From: UBA6144 sp964399165
GTDB lineage: Bacteria; Bdellovibrionota; Bacteriovoracia; Bacteriovoracales; Bacteriovoracaceae
Direction of reading: 5' to 3'
Assembly: GCA_964399165.1 (NCBI GenBank)
Contig: CAYNPO010000005.1
Location: 124,001 to 188,000, forward strand
Length of the DNA stretch: 64,000 nucleotides
How positions within the stretch are numbered: the first letter of the stretch is position 1; the number at the start of each line of letters is the position of its first letter. Below, in pieces: positions 53,512 to 61,695 of the stretch. A program made the translations under genes and the position numbers. Below the pieces are notes generated by a model. That model was given only the letters and a program-made list of their open reading frames with translations. It did no database searches and was not told where the DNA came from.

Positions 53512-53942
53512 AACTGGACGATGCGGCGGCGGCTGAGGTCGATGGCGACTTCCAGGATTTTATCTTGGGCACGTAGGCATTCGCGGCGGTTGCCGGAGAG
53601 GTCCTTCGTCATGACTTCATAGGCCTTCAGCGCTTGTTCGCGGGGAATGACCGACAGGGCGCGCTTCTGGTTCTTGAGGCTGGTGAGGGCCAGGGCGAGG
53701 CCCAGGATCACCGGCTTCACGCCACCAAGGATTTTACCCAGGTCATCGTCGCTGAGATACCAGACGTTCTCGTAGGAGAAACACTGCTCGGAGAGCTCCT
53801 TGGCCAGGACCGGATTGCGGTGGCGCAGGCCCCGTAGCAGGCGCGCTTTCTCGTTCTGGTCCATGTGCCGGAGCATGTCGACAACCTGTTGGCGGCCGTT
53901 GATGTAAATCCCGTTCTTTTCCCCAGCGGTTTCCTGCGACAT
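53505..53942 (-). CDS. Stand-alone FliG-like (middle/C-terminal) protein
   Basis: 145 residues. By eye it aligns to FliG: VVDMLRHMDQNEKARLLRGLRHRNPVLAKEL resembles FliG-M (VAEILN...LDGELAQKI), and FSYENVWYLSDDDLGKILGGVK, ALALTSLKNQKRALSVIPREQALKAYEVM, RAQDKILEVAIDLSRRRIV match the FliG-C order (FENL...LDDRSIQRLLQEV...ALKGA...NMS.RAAD...VE.EQ..I...RRL). FliG is the torque-coupling rotor protein. This copy lacks the N-terminal FliF-binding domain and lies far from a flagellar operon. It follows a coiled-coil gene by 14 bases. Confidence 0.65.
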   Translation of the reverse strand: MSQETAGEKNGIYINGRQQVVDMLRHMDQNEKARLLRGLRHRNPVLAKELSEQCFSYENVWYLSDDDLGKILGGVKPVILGLALALTSLKNQKRALSVIPREQALKAYEVMTKDLSGNRRECLRAQDKILEVAIDLSRRRIVQFY

Positions 53943-53956
53943 CGTGTCTCCCTAGC

Positions 53957-54376
53957 TCAGGCATTCATTTTGGATTTCTGGTCTTCAAAACGCCGTTTGG
54001 CATCTTCCATGTATTCTTCGTGGTCCGCCTTCATCTCCGCCACCTGCTTTTCGTGCTGCGAACGTAGCTCGGAGGTCTGGGCCGCCTGGGCCTCGCGCAG
54101 TTGGGTGAGCGTGGTCTGGAATCGTTCATTCTCTTCCTGTAGGCGCTTGCCCATATGGGCGCGGATGTCGTGGATCTTTTTCTCGTACTCGGATTTGTCG
54201 GCGTTGATCTGCACCTCGAAGTCCTTCTCCAGCCGCTTGGCCTCTTTCTCGTTCACTTCACGGATTTTGGTGAGTTCACGGGCCTTCTGCTCTTCGGATT
54301 GGCGGAGTTGGGTGGCGTGGCGTCGCTGCAGGGCCTCCTGGGAGGCATTGAATTTGGTGATCGCGGCGTCGGACAT
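53957..54376 (-). CDS. Coiled-coil protein, partner of the FliG-like gene
   Basis: 139 residues from MSDAAITKF, with GGGGTGAG upstream; an ATG 36 bases earlier is weaker. Almost the whole length is one charged heptad-type coil (LRQSEEQKARELTKIREVNEKEAKRLEKDFEVQ, then SELRSQHEKQVAEMKADHEEYMEDAKRRF). No known domain. It is upstream in the same unit as the FliG-like protein, which suggests an interaction. Confidence 0.7.
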   Translation of the reverse strand: MSDAAITKFNASQEALQRRHATQLRQSEEQKARELTKIREVNEKEAKRLEKDFEVQINADKSEYEKKIHDIRAHMGKRLQEENERFQTTLTQLREAQAAQTSELRSQHEKQVAEMKADHEEYMEDAKRRFEDQKSKMNA

Positions 54377-54419
54377 TGTCTCACCCCTTCCTTGGCATGC
54401 CATCCGTGGCATCTTGTAC

Positions 54420-54425
54420 TATGAT
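54420..54425 (+). promoter_or_regulatory. Possible -10 (TATGAT) for the 54461 gene
   Basis: TATGAT at 54420-54425, 36 bases before the ATG. The only -35-like element (TTGGCA, 54392-54397) is too far. Weak evidence. Confidence 0.3.
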
Positions 54426-54460
54426 AGAGAAGACTCCAGACCCACCTCAAGGCAGGCAAA

Positions 54461-55816
54461 ATGGGCCATCCCGGTGCGGGCGTGCCCACACGTGAAATCA
54501 GCGGTTTCCCGCCCCCACCCGGGGCGGTCGTGCCGTTCAACCCGGACCAAGCGGCAGCATTCGCCGACTGGCTCAACCTAGACCTGGAAAGCCTGGCCTG
54601 GGAGGGCAAGCATCGCGCCTCGTTCGACGACTTTTGGGAAAGCCTTTTCCAAAACCCACGTGGGGTGGAGGAGGTGGTGGAGCGCCTCGAACATGCCCAG
54701 CGCGTAGTGAAGACGGGCCCCCTCTATTCCTGGTTCGGCTGGCTGCGAGACCGTTTCTTGATTTTCTCTTTCTCATCGTCTGGCGCTCCATTAGACGCTT
54801 TCTGCCGCTTAGTTCGGGTGGAGGAGAGCTGGCTTTGCCATGTTTTGCGAGACTATTTCTCCAGTGTCCTGCCTGGGCATGAAGACGCCATCCACACCGC
54901 ACTTGATACGGGCCATCTCCTCTCCCCCAATCGGCACCAGACCTTCGGGGAGATCGCTGCGCGCCTGGGTTTGGCGGGCCTCCCTCGCCATGGGGACGCC
55001 GAGGACATGATGCTCTCTCTCGAGGTAACTCTCTTCCCCCAATGGGCCACCGTCCTGCGGGAACTCAAGAAGGACGTTTTCCGGCTGCGCCTCGACTGGA
55101 AGCAGGCTCGGCGTCGGCTCGCGTGGGGCCGGCAACTGCGTTTCCTGCGGGAGGTAGCGTTACTCCTCCTCGTGGCGGGAGTGTTGATCGTGGGCATGCG
55201 CCAGGCCAATGACTGGTGGGAAAGTTCCATCGTTAAGCGCATCAAGCTCCTAGAGCCCCACTTCTTCGGCCTCGACCTCACGCTGCTCTACCGTCCCGAG
55301 GACCGCGCCCAACGCCGTATTGAGCTCTCCAACGAGGAAATCGAGAAACTCGAGCGCATCGAGGGCGCCCAGTCCTTTGAGGAGATCAAGGACGTGCGCT
55401 TCGATCCCGAATCGGATGAGGTCGCCCTGACCTCGGTCGAAGAAATCCCCTCTCTGACTGAAGCCACCCCCTCCGAATACGAAGAAACGAAGAAGGGCGG
55501 CTACCGCGACGCCGGTGCCGGCGCGGGAGGCAAGCGTGCCTACCGCGTGCTCATGACCTCCGTGGATCCAGCGGCCATGCGCGCCCAACTCATGCCCCTG
55601 CTCGGCACCTACGGCGCGACACCCCTAGGCAACGTCAAACCAGGAACCGTCATCCCCGGCGGCGTTTACTTCAACTTGCTCGTCCCCAGCGACCGCCTCA
55701 AGACCTTCCTCGGCGCCGTCTCGGGCATGGGCGACGCCACCATCTTCGAGAGTAACGCGCGCGAAGCCGTGCCCGCCGGCAAAAACCGGGTCTTTATTTG
55801 GGTCAAGTCGATTTAG
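54461..55816 (+). CDS. Large membrane protein with C-terminal DUF4349-like part, unknown
   Basis: 451 residues. N-terminal 1-220 is soluble with a Trp/Phe-rich region; one membrane segment near 227-247 (ALLLLVAGVLIVGMRQA); then an acidic Glu-rich linker (about 285-345) and a C-terminal domain YRVLMTSVDPAAMRAQLMPLLGTYGA to GKNRVFIWVKSI that resembles the periplasmic DUF4349/anti-sigma-type fold. The N-terminal part resembles a zinc-finger-free cytoplasmic half, so this may be a membrane signal protein. Its stop abuts that of the next gene. Confidence 0.55.
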   Translation: MGHPGAGVPTREISGFPPPPGAVVPFNPDQAAAFADWLNLDLESLAWEGKHRASFDDFWESLFQNPRGVEEVVERLEHAQRVVKTGPLYSWFGWLRDRFLIFSFSSSGAPLDAFCRLVRVEESWLCHVLRDYFSSVLPGHEDAIHTALDTGHLLSPNRHQTFGEIAARLGLAGLPRHGDAEDMMLSLEVTLFPQWATVLRELKKDVFRLRLDWKQARRRLAWGRQLRFLREVALLLLVAGVLIVGMRQANDWWESSIVKRIKLLEPHFFGLDLTLLYRPEDRAQRRIELSNEEIEKLERIEGAQSFEEIKDVRFDPESDEVALTSVEEIPSLTEATPSEYEETKKGGYRDAGAGAGGKRAYRVLMTSVDPAAMRAQLMPLLGTYGATPLGNVKPGTVIPGGVYFNLLVPSDRLKTFLGAVSGMGDATIFESNAREAVPAGKNRVFIWVKSI

Positions 55817-57634
55817 CTATTGAAGTCCCGGGGGCGTGGTACCGCTTCCTCCGGGATTCTCTTGACCACCCAACAGCTTGTCGAGGGTGTCGAAGTCGAC
55901 GGTGACGGATTCTCCGGACCTGTTGCCACCGCCAGAAGCGTCACTGAGGTTGGAGAAGAATTGCAACGCCGTCTCGGGCGCTTCGCCGGAGCGCATGCTC
56001 TCCACTTCCCGAGTTAGGGTAGCTGTGTTCTGGGTGCCATCATTCAATTTCAGGTAACTCGACACCACGTTGTTGAACAGCACCAACCGGTTGAAGGCGT
56101 TGTTGCGCTCCTGCAGTTGCTGCTGAACCTTTTGTGCGGCTTGGGCTGCCGTATTCTCGCCTGCGCCGATCTGCCGCTCCTTGAAGGCATCCTCCATGGC
56201 GCTGAAAGCCGCTTCCCGCTCGGCGGTGTAACGGTTCTTTGCGAGCTCCACGATGTCGGTGGCCGGTGTTCCATTTTGTAGTTGTTGGAGTAGGTCGGCG
56301 TAGCCCTTATCCCGAAGGTATTTCTCTAAGTCCTCTCCGCGTAGAGCCTCAATCCGTCGGCGTTCCAACTCCGTCGCTGCCATGTCTCTCAGCCCGACGT
56401 TCGCGAGGGCCGTCCCTTCCTGTTGGGTGTAGAAGAAATCTCGGCAAGCAGCGTTTTCTGGCATCTCAATACAATTCGCACTCTCGAAAGCCTCCGCTTC
56501 GATGCCTGCTGAATCCTGCGCTCGCTTCGCCTCGGTTGTAGTAAGCGAAGTGAGTTCATCGATAGTGGAGCCTTGGCTACCGGTGTAGACCCGGCCCGAG
56601 CCGATGGGCTCACGGTTCAATCCTGCCGGGCCGGCCTGCATCTCCCTGTAAGCCGTCTTGGTTTCCTCGAGCGCTGTCAAGTTCACGCGCATCGCGCGTA
56701 GCTTGGCTTGCGTGATGCAAGCCTCAGCACCGTACTTCTTGCCATTCTCCGTGCATCTTTCTGAGAATCCTCGGAAATGGGGGTAGAGGCGGTCGCGGTC
56801 CGCCGCAGGCGCCTCACAATAAGCCTTGGCCTCGCACATGGGATTGACCATCAAAGCGCAGTTGCTGAAGAAGTCGGTCAAAAAGGCTTGTTGATTTTGG
56901 GGCTCAACGCCCATGAGCGCATCCTGCACGGCTTGATATGGGTCATCTTGGGGGGTGATAGCCTTGGTATCCGTGAGCCATTCCAAGCATTCTTTGGAAT
57001 TTTTAGGATCACAGAATCCGGCGTTGGTCTTGGTGTTGGTGATGAAGAACTGCCACCCGCTCATGTGATTGGCCGTTCCGGGGTCGGGGAAAGAGTCGTT
57101 CAACTTGGCGGAGGCTTTTTCAAGGCAAAACCGCGAAATCTCCAACAAGATGTTCTTACCCAGCTGCGACCGATACAAATCCTCGAACACCTTATGATCC
57201 ACGATGTTCTGATCACGTAGTTTCGCCTCTTGCCCATTCGCACCAGCCTGCCCATAAAGCGCATTCTCCAAACGGTTGGAGAAGTAATCCATGATGGCCT
57301 GCCGACTACGGCCGCTGACCAGGCCCGAGGACTCAAGACGCATTTGCTCTGACAAACGCTGCAGGTCTGCCTCGCTGGTGTTAGCGAAAACGCCACGGAA
57401 GCACACCTGGGCCGCCTCCCGCTTCTCCCGAATCTGCGTGTCGCTCATCCCCGCAGTGATGCGGTGTTGGTCCAGGCACGCTTGCACCCGAGGTTCAGAC
57501 GTGAGCTGCCGATCCACCTGCGTCTCCCGGATAGTGCTCACGAAACGCTGGGACAGCTGCTGCAACTGCGCGCCGGATAGGGTCACCTCAGCAGAGACAC
57601 CCCAGACGAGCAGGAATGGAACCAGGAACAACAT
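55817..57634 (-). CDS. Large secreted helical protein, unknown
   Basis: 605 residues; signal peptide MLFLVPFLLVWGVSA. The mature part is helical, with about ten Cys in the first 390 residues and a coil-like Gln/Ala-rich part (TAAQAAQKVQQQLQERN), ending with a Gly/Pro tail. No family recognised. It is convergent with the 54461 gene: the two stops form the palindrome TAGCTA (55814-55819) with no base between. Confidence 0.65.
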   Translation of the reverse strand: MLFLVPFLLVWGVSAEVTLSGAQLQQLSQRFVSTIRETQVDRQLTSEPRVQACLDQHRITAGMSDTQIREKREAAQVCFRGVFANTSEADLQRLSEQMRLESSGLVSGRSRQAIMDYFSNRLENALYGQAGANGQEAKLRDQNIVDHKVFEDLYRSQLGKNILLEISRFCLEKASAKLNDSFPDPGTANHMSGWQFFITNTKTNAGFCDPKNSKECLEWLTDTKAITPQDDPYQAVQDALMGVEPQNQQAFLTDFFSNCALMVNPMCEAKAYCEAPAADRDRLYPHFRGFSERCTENGKKYGAEACITQAKLRAMRVNLTALEETKTAYREMQAGPAGLNREPIGSGRVYTGSQGSTIDELTSLTTTEAKRAQDSAGIEAEAFESANCIEMPENAACRDFFYTQQEGTALANVGLRDMAATELERRRIEALRGEDLEKYLRDKGYADLLQQLQNGTPATDIVELAKNRYTAEREAAFSAMEDAFKERQIGAGENTAAQAAQKVQQQLQERNNAFNRLVLFNNVVSSYLKLNDGTQNTATLTREVESMRSGEAPETALQFFSNLSDASGGGNRSGESVTVDFDTLDKLLGGQENPGGSGTTPPGLQ

Positions 57635-57709
57635 GCTCCCATTCTAGGGGAGAACCGAATTTCCCGTGGGAGGGTGAATTTTTCCCTTTTGAAAACCTAG
57701 GGAATTCAA

Positions 57710-58303
57710 TTACATGCGGTCGCTACTCATCCCGAATAGGCCCTTCAGCTCCCGCAACAAAACGTGGCTCTTTCCGAGATAGAACCACTGACGGACGAAC
57801 CCGATCAGCATGGACGCCATGAACCCGTAGATCACCCCGGAGTGCACCGTCCGCGCCACCAGGCCCGTGTCGTGGGCCCCGCCCAACAGGAATCCGATAG
57901 ATCCGAGCACCAGCATCAGGATGGTCCAAGGGATGGTTTGCCGCTTGGACAAGGTGGACTCGTGGACGAAGCGGGCCACACGCTTTTTGTAGGGCTCCAG
58001 GTCGGCCGGGGGCGTGTCGAAGAGTTCGCCCAGGTTGCTCTCGGAATGCAGCACGTTCCAAACGTTCTCCACCAACCGCGCGACGCCGATGAAGTAGAAC
58101 ATCACGAAGGCCTGAATGAAGATCAGGTACAGGAACGAGGGCAGGGCGGTTTGAATGTGCGAATAGGGGAGGGCCACCCACCCCAGGGCGTTCGCCGCCG
58201 TGAGCAGGATCGACGCCGTCATCACCACCAAAAGTCCCCGCAAAAGCCAGGCCACGCGTCCTCCCGTTTGCCCAATCGCCGTCGATTCTCTATTCTTAGC
58301 CAC
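57710..58303 (-). CDS. Four-segment membrane protein, unknown
   Basis: 197 residues with hydrophobic segments at about 18-40, 55-75, 125-142 and 150-167 and a basic C-terminus. No signature motif. It is divergent from the HEAT-repeat gene of the respiratory cluster and may share its control region. Confidence 0.6.
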   Translation of the reverse strand: MAKNRESTAIGQTGGRVAWLLRGLLVVMTASILLTAANALGWVALPYSHIQTALPSFLYLIFIQAFVMFYFIGVARLVENVWNVLHSESNLGELFDTPPADLEPYKKRVARFVHESTLSKRQTIPWTILMLVLGSIGFLLGGAHDTGLVARTVHSGVIYGFMASMLIGFVRQWFYLGKSHVLLRELKGLFGMSSDRM

Positions 58304-58329
58304 GTCGTTATAGCAAAAAGGCCCCGAGA

Positions 58330-59193
58330 ATGTCCGAGGAAAAGACCTCCCCCAAGAAGTTGCTCGAGAAGTCCCCCCTCTCGGGCATAGCGGTTCCCAT
58401 CGCCATCGTGCTCGTGGGCGCGCTCATCATCTTCGGCGTCACCAAAATGCTCTCGTCTGGCAAAAACCACCGGGACCTCGTCGAAGAACTCAACTCAAAG
58501 ACCTTCGGCAACCGCTGGGTGGCCGCCTATGAGCTCTCCAAGTACCTAGCCTCTTCACGCATCCCGCCTCAGGACGTCCCGTGGGTGGTGCAAAATCTGG
58601 TGCAGGTGTACGAACAGAGCGCCGACGCACGCACGCGCAACTTCGTGGTGCTCGCTCTGGGAACTTTGAAGCACCCCGATGTGCTTCCTTTGCTCAACAA
58701 GGCCCTGGACGACGCCGACGCTCAAACCCAGTTCAGCGCCGTGGTGACCTTGGGTAACCTTCCGCCGCGCTCCGCCTTGGCCTGGGACAAGCTGGCAACC
58801 TTGCTCCAGTCCACCCACGACGACGGGCTAAAGCAGGCTATCATCCTGACGGTTGCTGCTCAGCGCAAGGATGACGGTGCTCAGTGGCTTATGCCCTACC
58901 TTGAATCACCGCAGCGAATGCTCCGGTACTCCGCAGCAATGGGCTTGATTTATTACGGAAGACTAGAGGCAAATCCCACACTGCAAGAGATGATGAACCT
59001 CTCCTACGAGAATCGTGCAGCGGATGAATTAAACGGTGCGCAAGTTGAAGCACTCAAGCTCAACATCATCACCCACGCCGAAAAAGCCGAGGCTTCCCAC
59101 CTACTCCCGCTGTTAAAAAATACGGCGGAAAATGACTCCAATATCGGCGTCTCCACCCGGGCCAAGCAAGTCGTAAACTTATTGAAAAATTAG
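58330..59193 (+). CDS. Membrane-anchored HEAT-repeat protein next to the bc-type complex
   Basis: 287 residues. An N-terminal hydrophobic anchor (about 20-40: VPIAIVLVGALIIFGV) is followed by HEAT-like repeats (WVAAYELSKYL, NFVVLALGTLKHPDVLPLLNKAL, QFSAVVTLGNLPPRSALAWDKLATLL, LRYSAAMGLIYYGR). HEAT repeats are protein-binding scaffolds. It lies 91 bases before the Rieske gene on the same strand; it could help assemble the complex. Inferred. Confidence 0.75.
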   Translation: MSEEKTSPKKLLEKSPLSGIAVPIAIVLVGALIIFGVTKMLSSGKNHRDLVEELNSKTFGNRWVAAYELSKYLASSRIPPQDVPWVVQNLVQVYEQSADARTRNFVVLALGTLKHPDVLPLLNKALDDADAQTQFSAVVTLGNLPPRSALAWDKLATLLQSTHDDGLKQAIILTVAAQRKDDGAQWLMPYLESPQRMLRYSAAMGLIYYGRLEANPTLQEMMNLSYENRAADELNGAQVEALKLNIITHAEKAEASHLLPLLKNTAENDSNIGVSTRAKQVVNLLKN

Positions 59194-59284
59194 AAGTTTA
59201 CGCCCATAATGGGCTCGTTCCCCTCCGTCTCGTTTAGATTGAATTCAGGTCCTCACCTGGGCTGTTTCCCCGGAGCTTTCACTC

Positions 59285-59788
59285 ATGAGTGAAGAAGTCA
59301 AAACTAGTCTCAACCGCCGCGAGTTCTTCAGCTTTCTCGCGGTCGGATGGATCACGTTCGGGGCGGCATGCGCTGGTTTGGCCAGCTTCGTGTTCCGCTT
59401 CCTGTACCCCAACGTCGTGTTCGAGCCGGCCATGGATTTCATGGCTGGTTACCCGGACGATTACCCCGAAGGCGTGGATGAGCGCTGGAAAAACGGTTTC
59501 GGCGTCTGGATTTACAAGAAGGACGGCCGCTTGGTCGCCATGAGCAACATCTGCACCCATCTCGGCTGCATCCCCACCTGGCTGCCCGCCGAGAGCAAGT
59601 TCAAATGCCCCTGCCACGGCTCCGGCTACTACCCCAACGGCATCAATTTCGAAGGGCCCGCGCCGCGGCCCCTCGAGCGTTTCAAGGTCTCCCTCAACCC
59701 CGAGGGCAAGATCATCGTCGATAAGACCAAAATCTTCCGTTACGAGAAAGGCGAGTGGAGCAACCCCGACGCCTTCATCGAAGTCTAA
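59285..59788 (+). CDS. petC: Rieske iron-sulfur protein
   Basis: 167 residues. Twin-arginine type start (LNRREFFSFLAVGW), one membrane segment, and the 2Fe-2S ligands in CTHLGC (98% typical C-T-H-x-G-C) and CPCHGSGY. It carries electrons from quinol to a c-type cytochrome. GGAG is the ribosome site. It starts the bc operon, followed by the cytochrome b gene 18 bases on. Confidence 0.97.
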   Translation: MSEEVKTSLNRREFFSFLAVGWITFGAACAGLASFVFRFLYPNVVFEPAMDFMAGYPDDYPEGVDERWKNGFGVWIYKKDGRLVAMSNICTHLGCIPTWLPAESKFKCPCHGSGYYPNGINFEGPAPRPLERFKVSLNPEGKIIVDKTKIFRYEKGEWSNPDAFIEV

Positions 59789-59806
59789 AACAGCGCAGGA
59801 AACCCC

Positions 59807-60592
59807 ATGGCCGATACGCAGAGCTTCGCAGACAAAGTCGCCAACACCCAGGTGTGGAAGGCCATCTTCCGCCACGGTCCACCCAACAACGCGCGCAACC
59901 GCGCCGCGGTGGTCGCGGGCAACGTGTTCCTGCACCTGCACCCCATCAAGCTCAAGAAGTCCGGGGTCCAGCTGGGCTACACTTGGTGCATGGGCGGACT
60001 GACCTTTTTCGTCTTCCTCGCCCTGACCGTCACTGGGGTCCTGCTCATGTTCTACTACCGCCCCACTGCCGAGTACGCCTTCACCGACATCATCGGCCTG
60101 CGCGAGCACGTCCCGCTGGGCATCATGCGCGAACTCCACCGCTGGGGCGCCCACTTGATGGTGATCACCGTGTGGATCCACATGTTCCGCGTCTTCATGA
60201 CCGGATCCTACAAACCGCCCCGCGAGTTCAACTGGGGCGTGGGCGTGATCCTGCTCGTACTCACCCTCCTCCTTTCCTTCACCGGTTACCTCCTGCCTTG
60301 GGACCAGCTGGCCATCTGGGCCATCACCGTGGGCTCGAACATGGCCAAAGCCACGCCCTTCATGGGCCACGGCGGCCCCGGCGCGGCACTCGCCCGCATC
60401 GGCGACTTCGTGATGGTTTCCGACAAAAACGACGTGCGCTTCCAGCTGCTGGGCGGCCGTTTCGTGGGTGAGGCAGCGCTTCTGCGCTTCTACATCCTCC
60501 ACTGCGTGTTCATTCCCCTGGTGGTCGCCGTGCTGATCGCCGTCCACTTCTGGCGCGTGCGCAAGGACGGCGGGATCTCTGCCCCGCTCTAA
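59807..60592 (+). CDS. petB: Cytochrome b, N-terminal part (b6-type)
   Basis: 261 residues with four membrane segments. Heme ligands: His in MRELHRWGAHLMVI and WIHMFRVF on one helix region and GVGVILLVLTLLLSFTGYLLPWDQ on the other, with a second His pair in AALLRFYILHCVFIPLVV and VHFW. Only the N-terminal half of a mitochondrial-type cytochrome b, so the protein is split as in b6f complexes. It works with the next gene. Confidence 0.95.
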   Translation: MADTQSFADKVANTQVWKAIFRHGPPNNARNRAAVVAGNVFLHLHPIKLKKSGVQLGYTWCMGGLTFFVFLALTVTGVLLMFYYRPTAEYAFTDIIGLREHVPLGIMRELHRWGAHLMVITVWIHMFRVFMTGSYKPPREFNWGVGVILLVLTLLLSFTGYLLPWDQLAIWAITVGSNMAKATPFMGHGGPGAALARIGDFVMVSDKNDVRFQLLGGRFVGEAALLRFYILHCVFIPLVVAVLIAVHFWRVRKDGGISAPL

Positions 60593-60604
60593 CCGAGGAA
60601 GACC

Positions 60605-61681
60605 ATGGTCAAGGAACTCGTCAATTACCTCTCGTCCCCGGTGTACTCCTTCACGGGGATGATCGCTTTCTTCGTCTTCACCATTAAGAAGCCTGAGATC
60701 GTGGGCTCCAAGAAGTTCGGCCTCATCGCCATGCTGGTGTGCTTGGCCCTCTTCGCTTGGATGCTCAACGATCCCGTCTTCTTCTCGGTCATCAGCCTCC
60801 CCGACAACATCCCCATCATCATCCTGAATGTGGTGGTCCTGTGGTCCTGGTGGTTTGCCATCCACAAAGGCGTCGAAAACGACAAGCGGATCGCGGCTGG
60901 CGAACCGCCCATCGAAGGGACACCCGAAAATCGCGAGAAAGTTTGGGCTTGGCCTAACCTCGTCTACACCGAACTCTTCACCATCATCGCAGGCACCGTC
61001 TTCCTGATCGTGTGGGCCATCTTCTTCAAGGCTCCCCTCGAAGAGCCCGCCAACCCCACCTGGGCCCCTAACCCGGCCAAAGCCCCCTGGTACTTCCTCG
61101 GCTTGCAGGAAATGCTGGTGTACTTCGATCCCTGGATGGCCGGGGTTGTCCTGCCCGGTTTGATCGTCGTTGGCCTCATCGCCATCCCGTTCCTGGACGT
61201 GAACCCCAAGGGCAACGGCTACTACACTTTCAAAGAGCGCAAGTTCGCCATCACTGGCTTCATGTTCGGCTGGATCGTGCTCTGGATCTTCCTCATCCAG
61301 GTGGGAACGTTCCTTCGCGGCCCCAACTGGACCTTCTACGGCCCCTTCGAATACTGGGATGCCCACAAAGTGGTCGCTGAGAACAACATTAACCTCTCCG
61401 AAATCATGTGGATCAAGCTGTTCAACACCGGCTTGCCCAAGAACATCTTCCTGCGCGAAATCTTCGGCATCATCCTGACGCTGGCCTACATGTTCGGCTC
61501 CATTCCCTTGATCACCAAAAAATGGGGTAAGCGCTACCTCGAGCGTATGGGCGCGATCCGCTACTACATCCTGCTGGCCCTGATCCTCGGCACCGCGAGC
61601 CTGCCGATCAAAATGTACCTCCGTTGGTTCCTGACCCTGAAGTACATCGTCGCCATGCCCGAGTTCGAGTTGAACCTCTGA
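60605..61681 (+). CDS. petD: Cytochrome b, C-terminal part (subunit IV-like, extended)
   Basis: 358 residues. Membrane segments and the quinol-site PDNIP-type (here PAKAPWYFLGLQEMLVYF) motif match cytochrome b C-terminal/subunit IV. It is longer than plant subunit IV (about 160), carrying extra N-terminal segments (about 1-90) and extra C-terminal segments (about 210-350). It follows petB by 12 bases and precedes the multiheme cytochrome by 14. Confidence 0.88.
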   Translation: MVKELVNYLSSPVYSFTGMIAFFVFTIKKPEIVGSKKFGLIAMLVCLALFAWMLNDPVFFSVISLPDNIPIIILNVVVLWSWWFAIHKGVENDKRIAAGEPPIEGTPENREKVWAWPNLVYTELFTIIAGTVFLIVWAIFFKAPLEEPANPTWAPNPAKAPWYFLGLQEMLVYFDPWMAGVVLPGLIVVGLIAIPFLDVNPKGNGYYTFKERKFAITGFMFGWIVLWIFLIQVGTFLRGPNWTFYGPFEYWDAHKVVAENNINLSEIMWIKLFNTGLPKNIFLREIFGIILTLAYMFGSIPLITKKWGKRYLERMGAIRYYILLALILGTASLPIKMYLRWFLTLKYIVAMPEFELNL

Positions 61682-61695
61682 CAACGAGATAGAAG

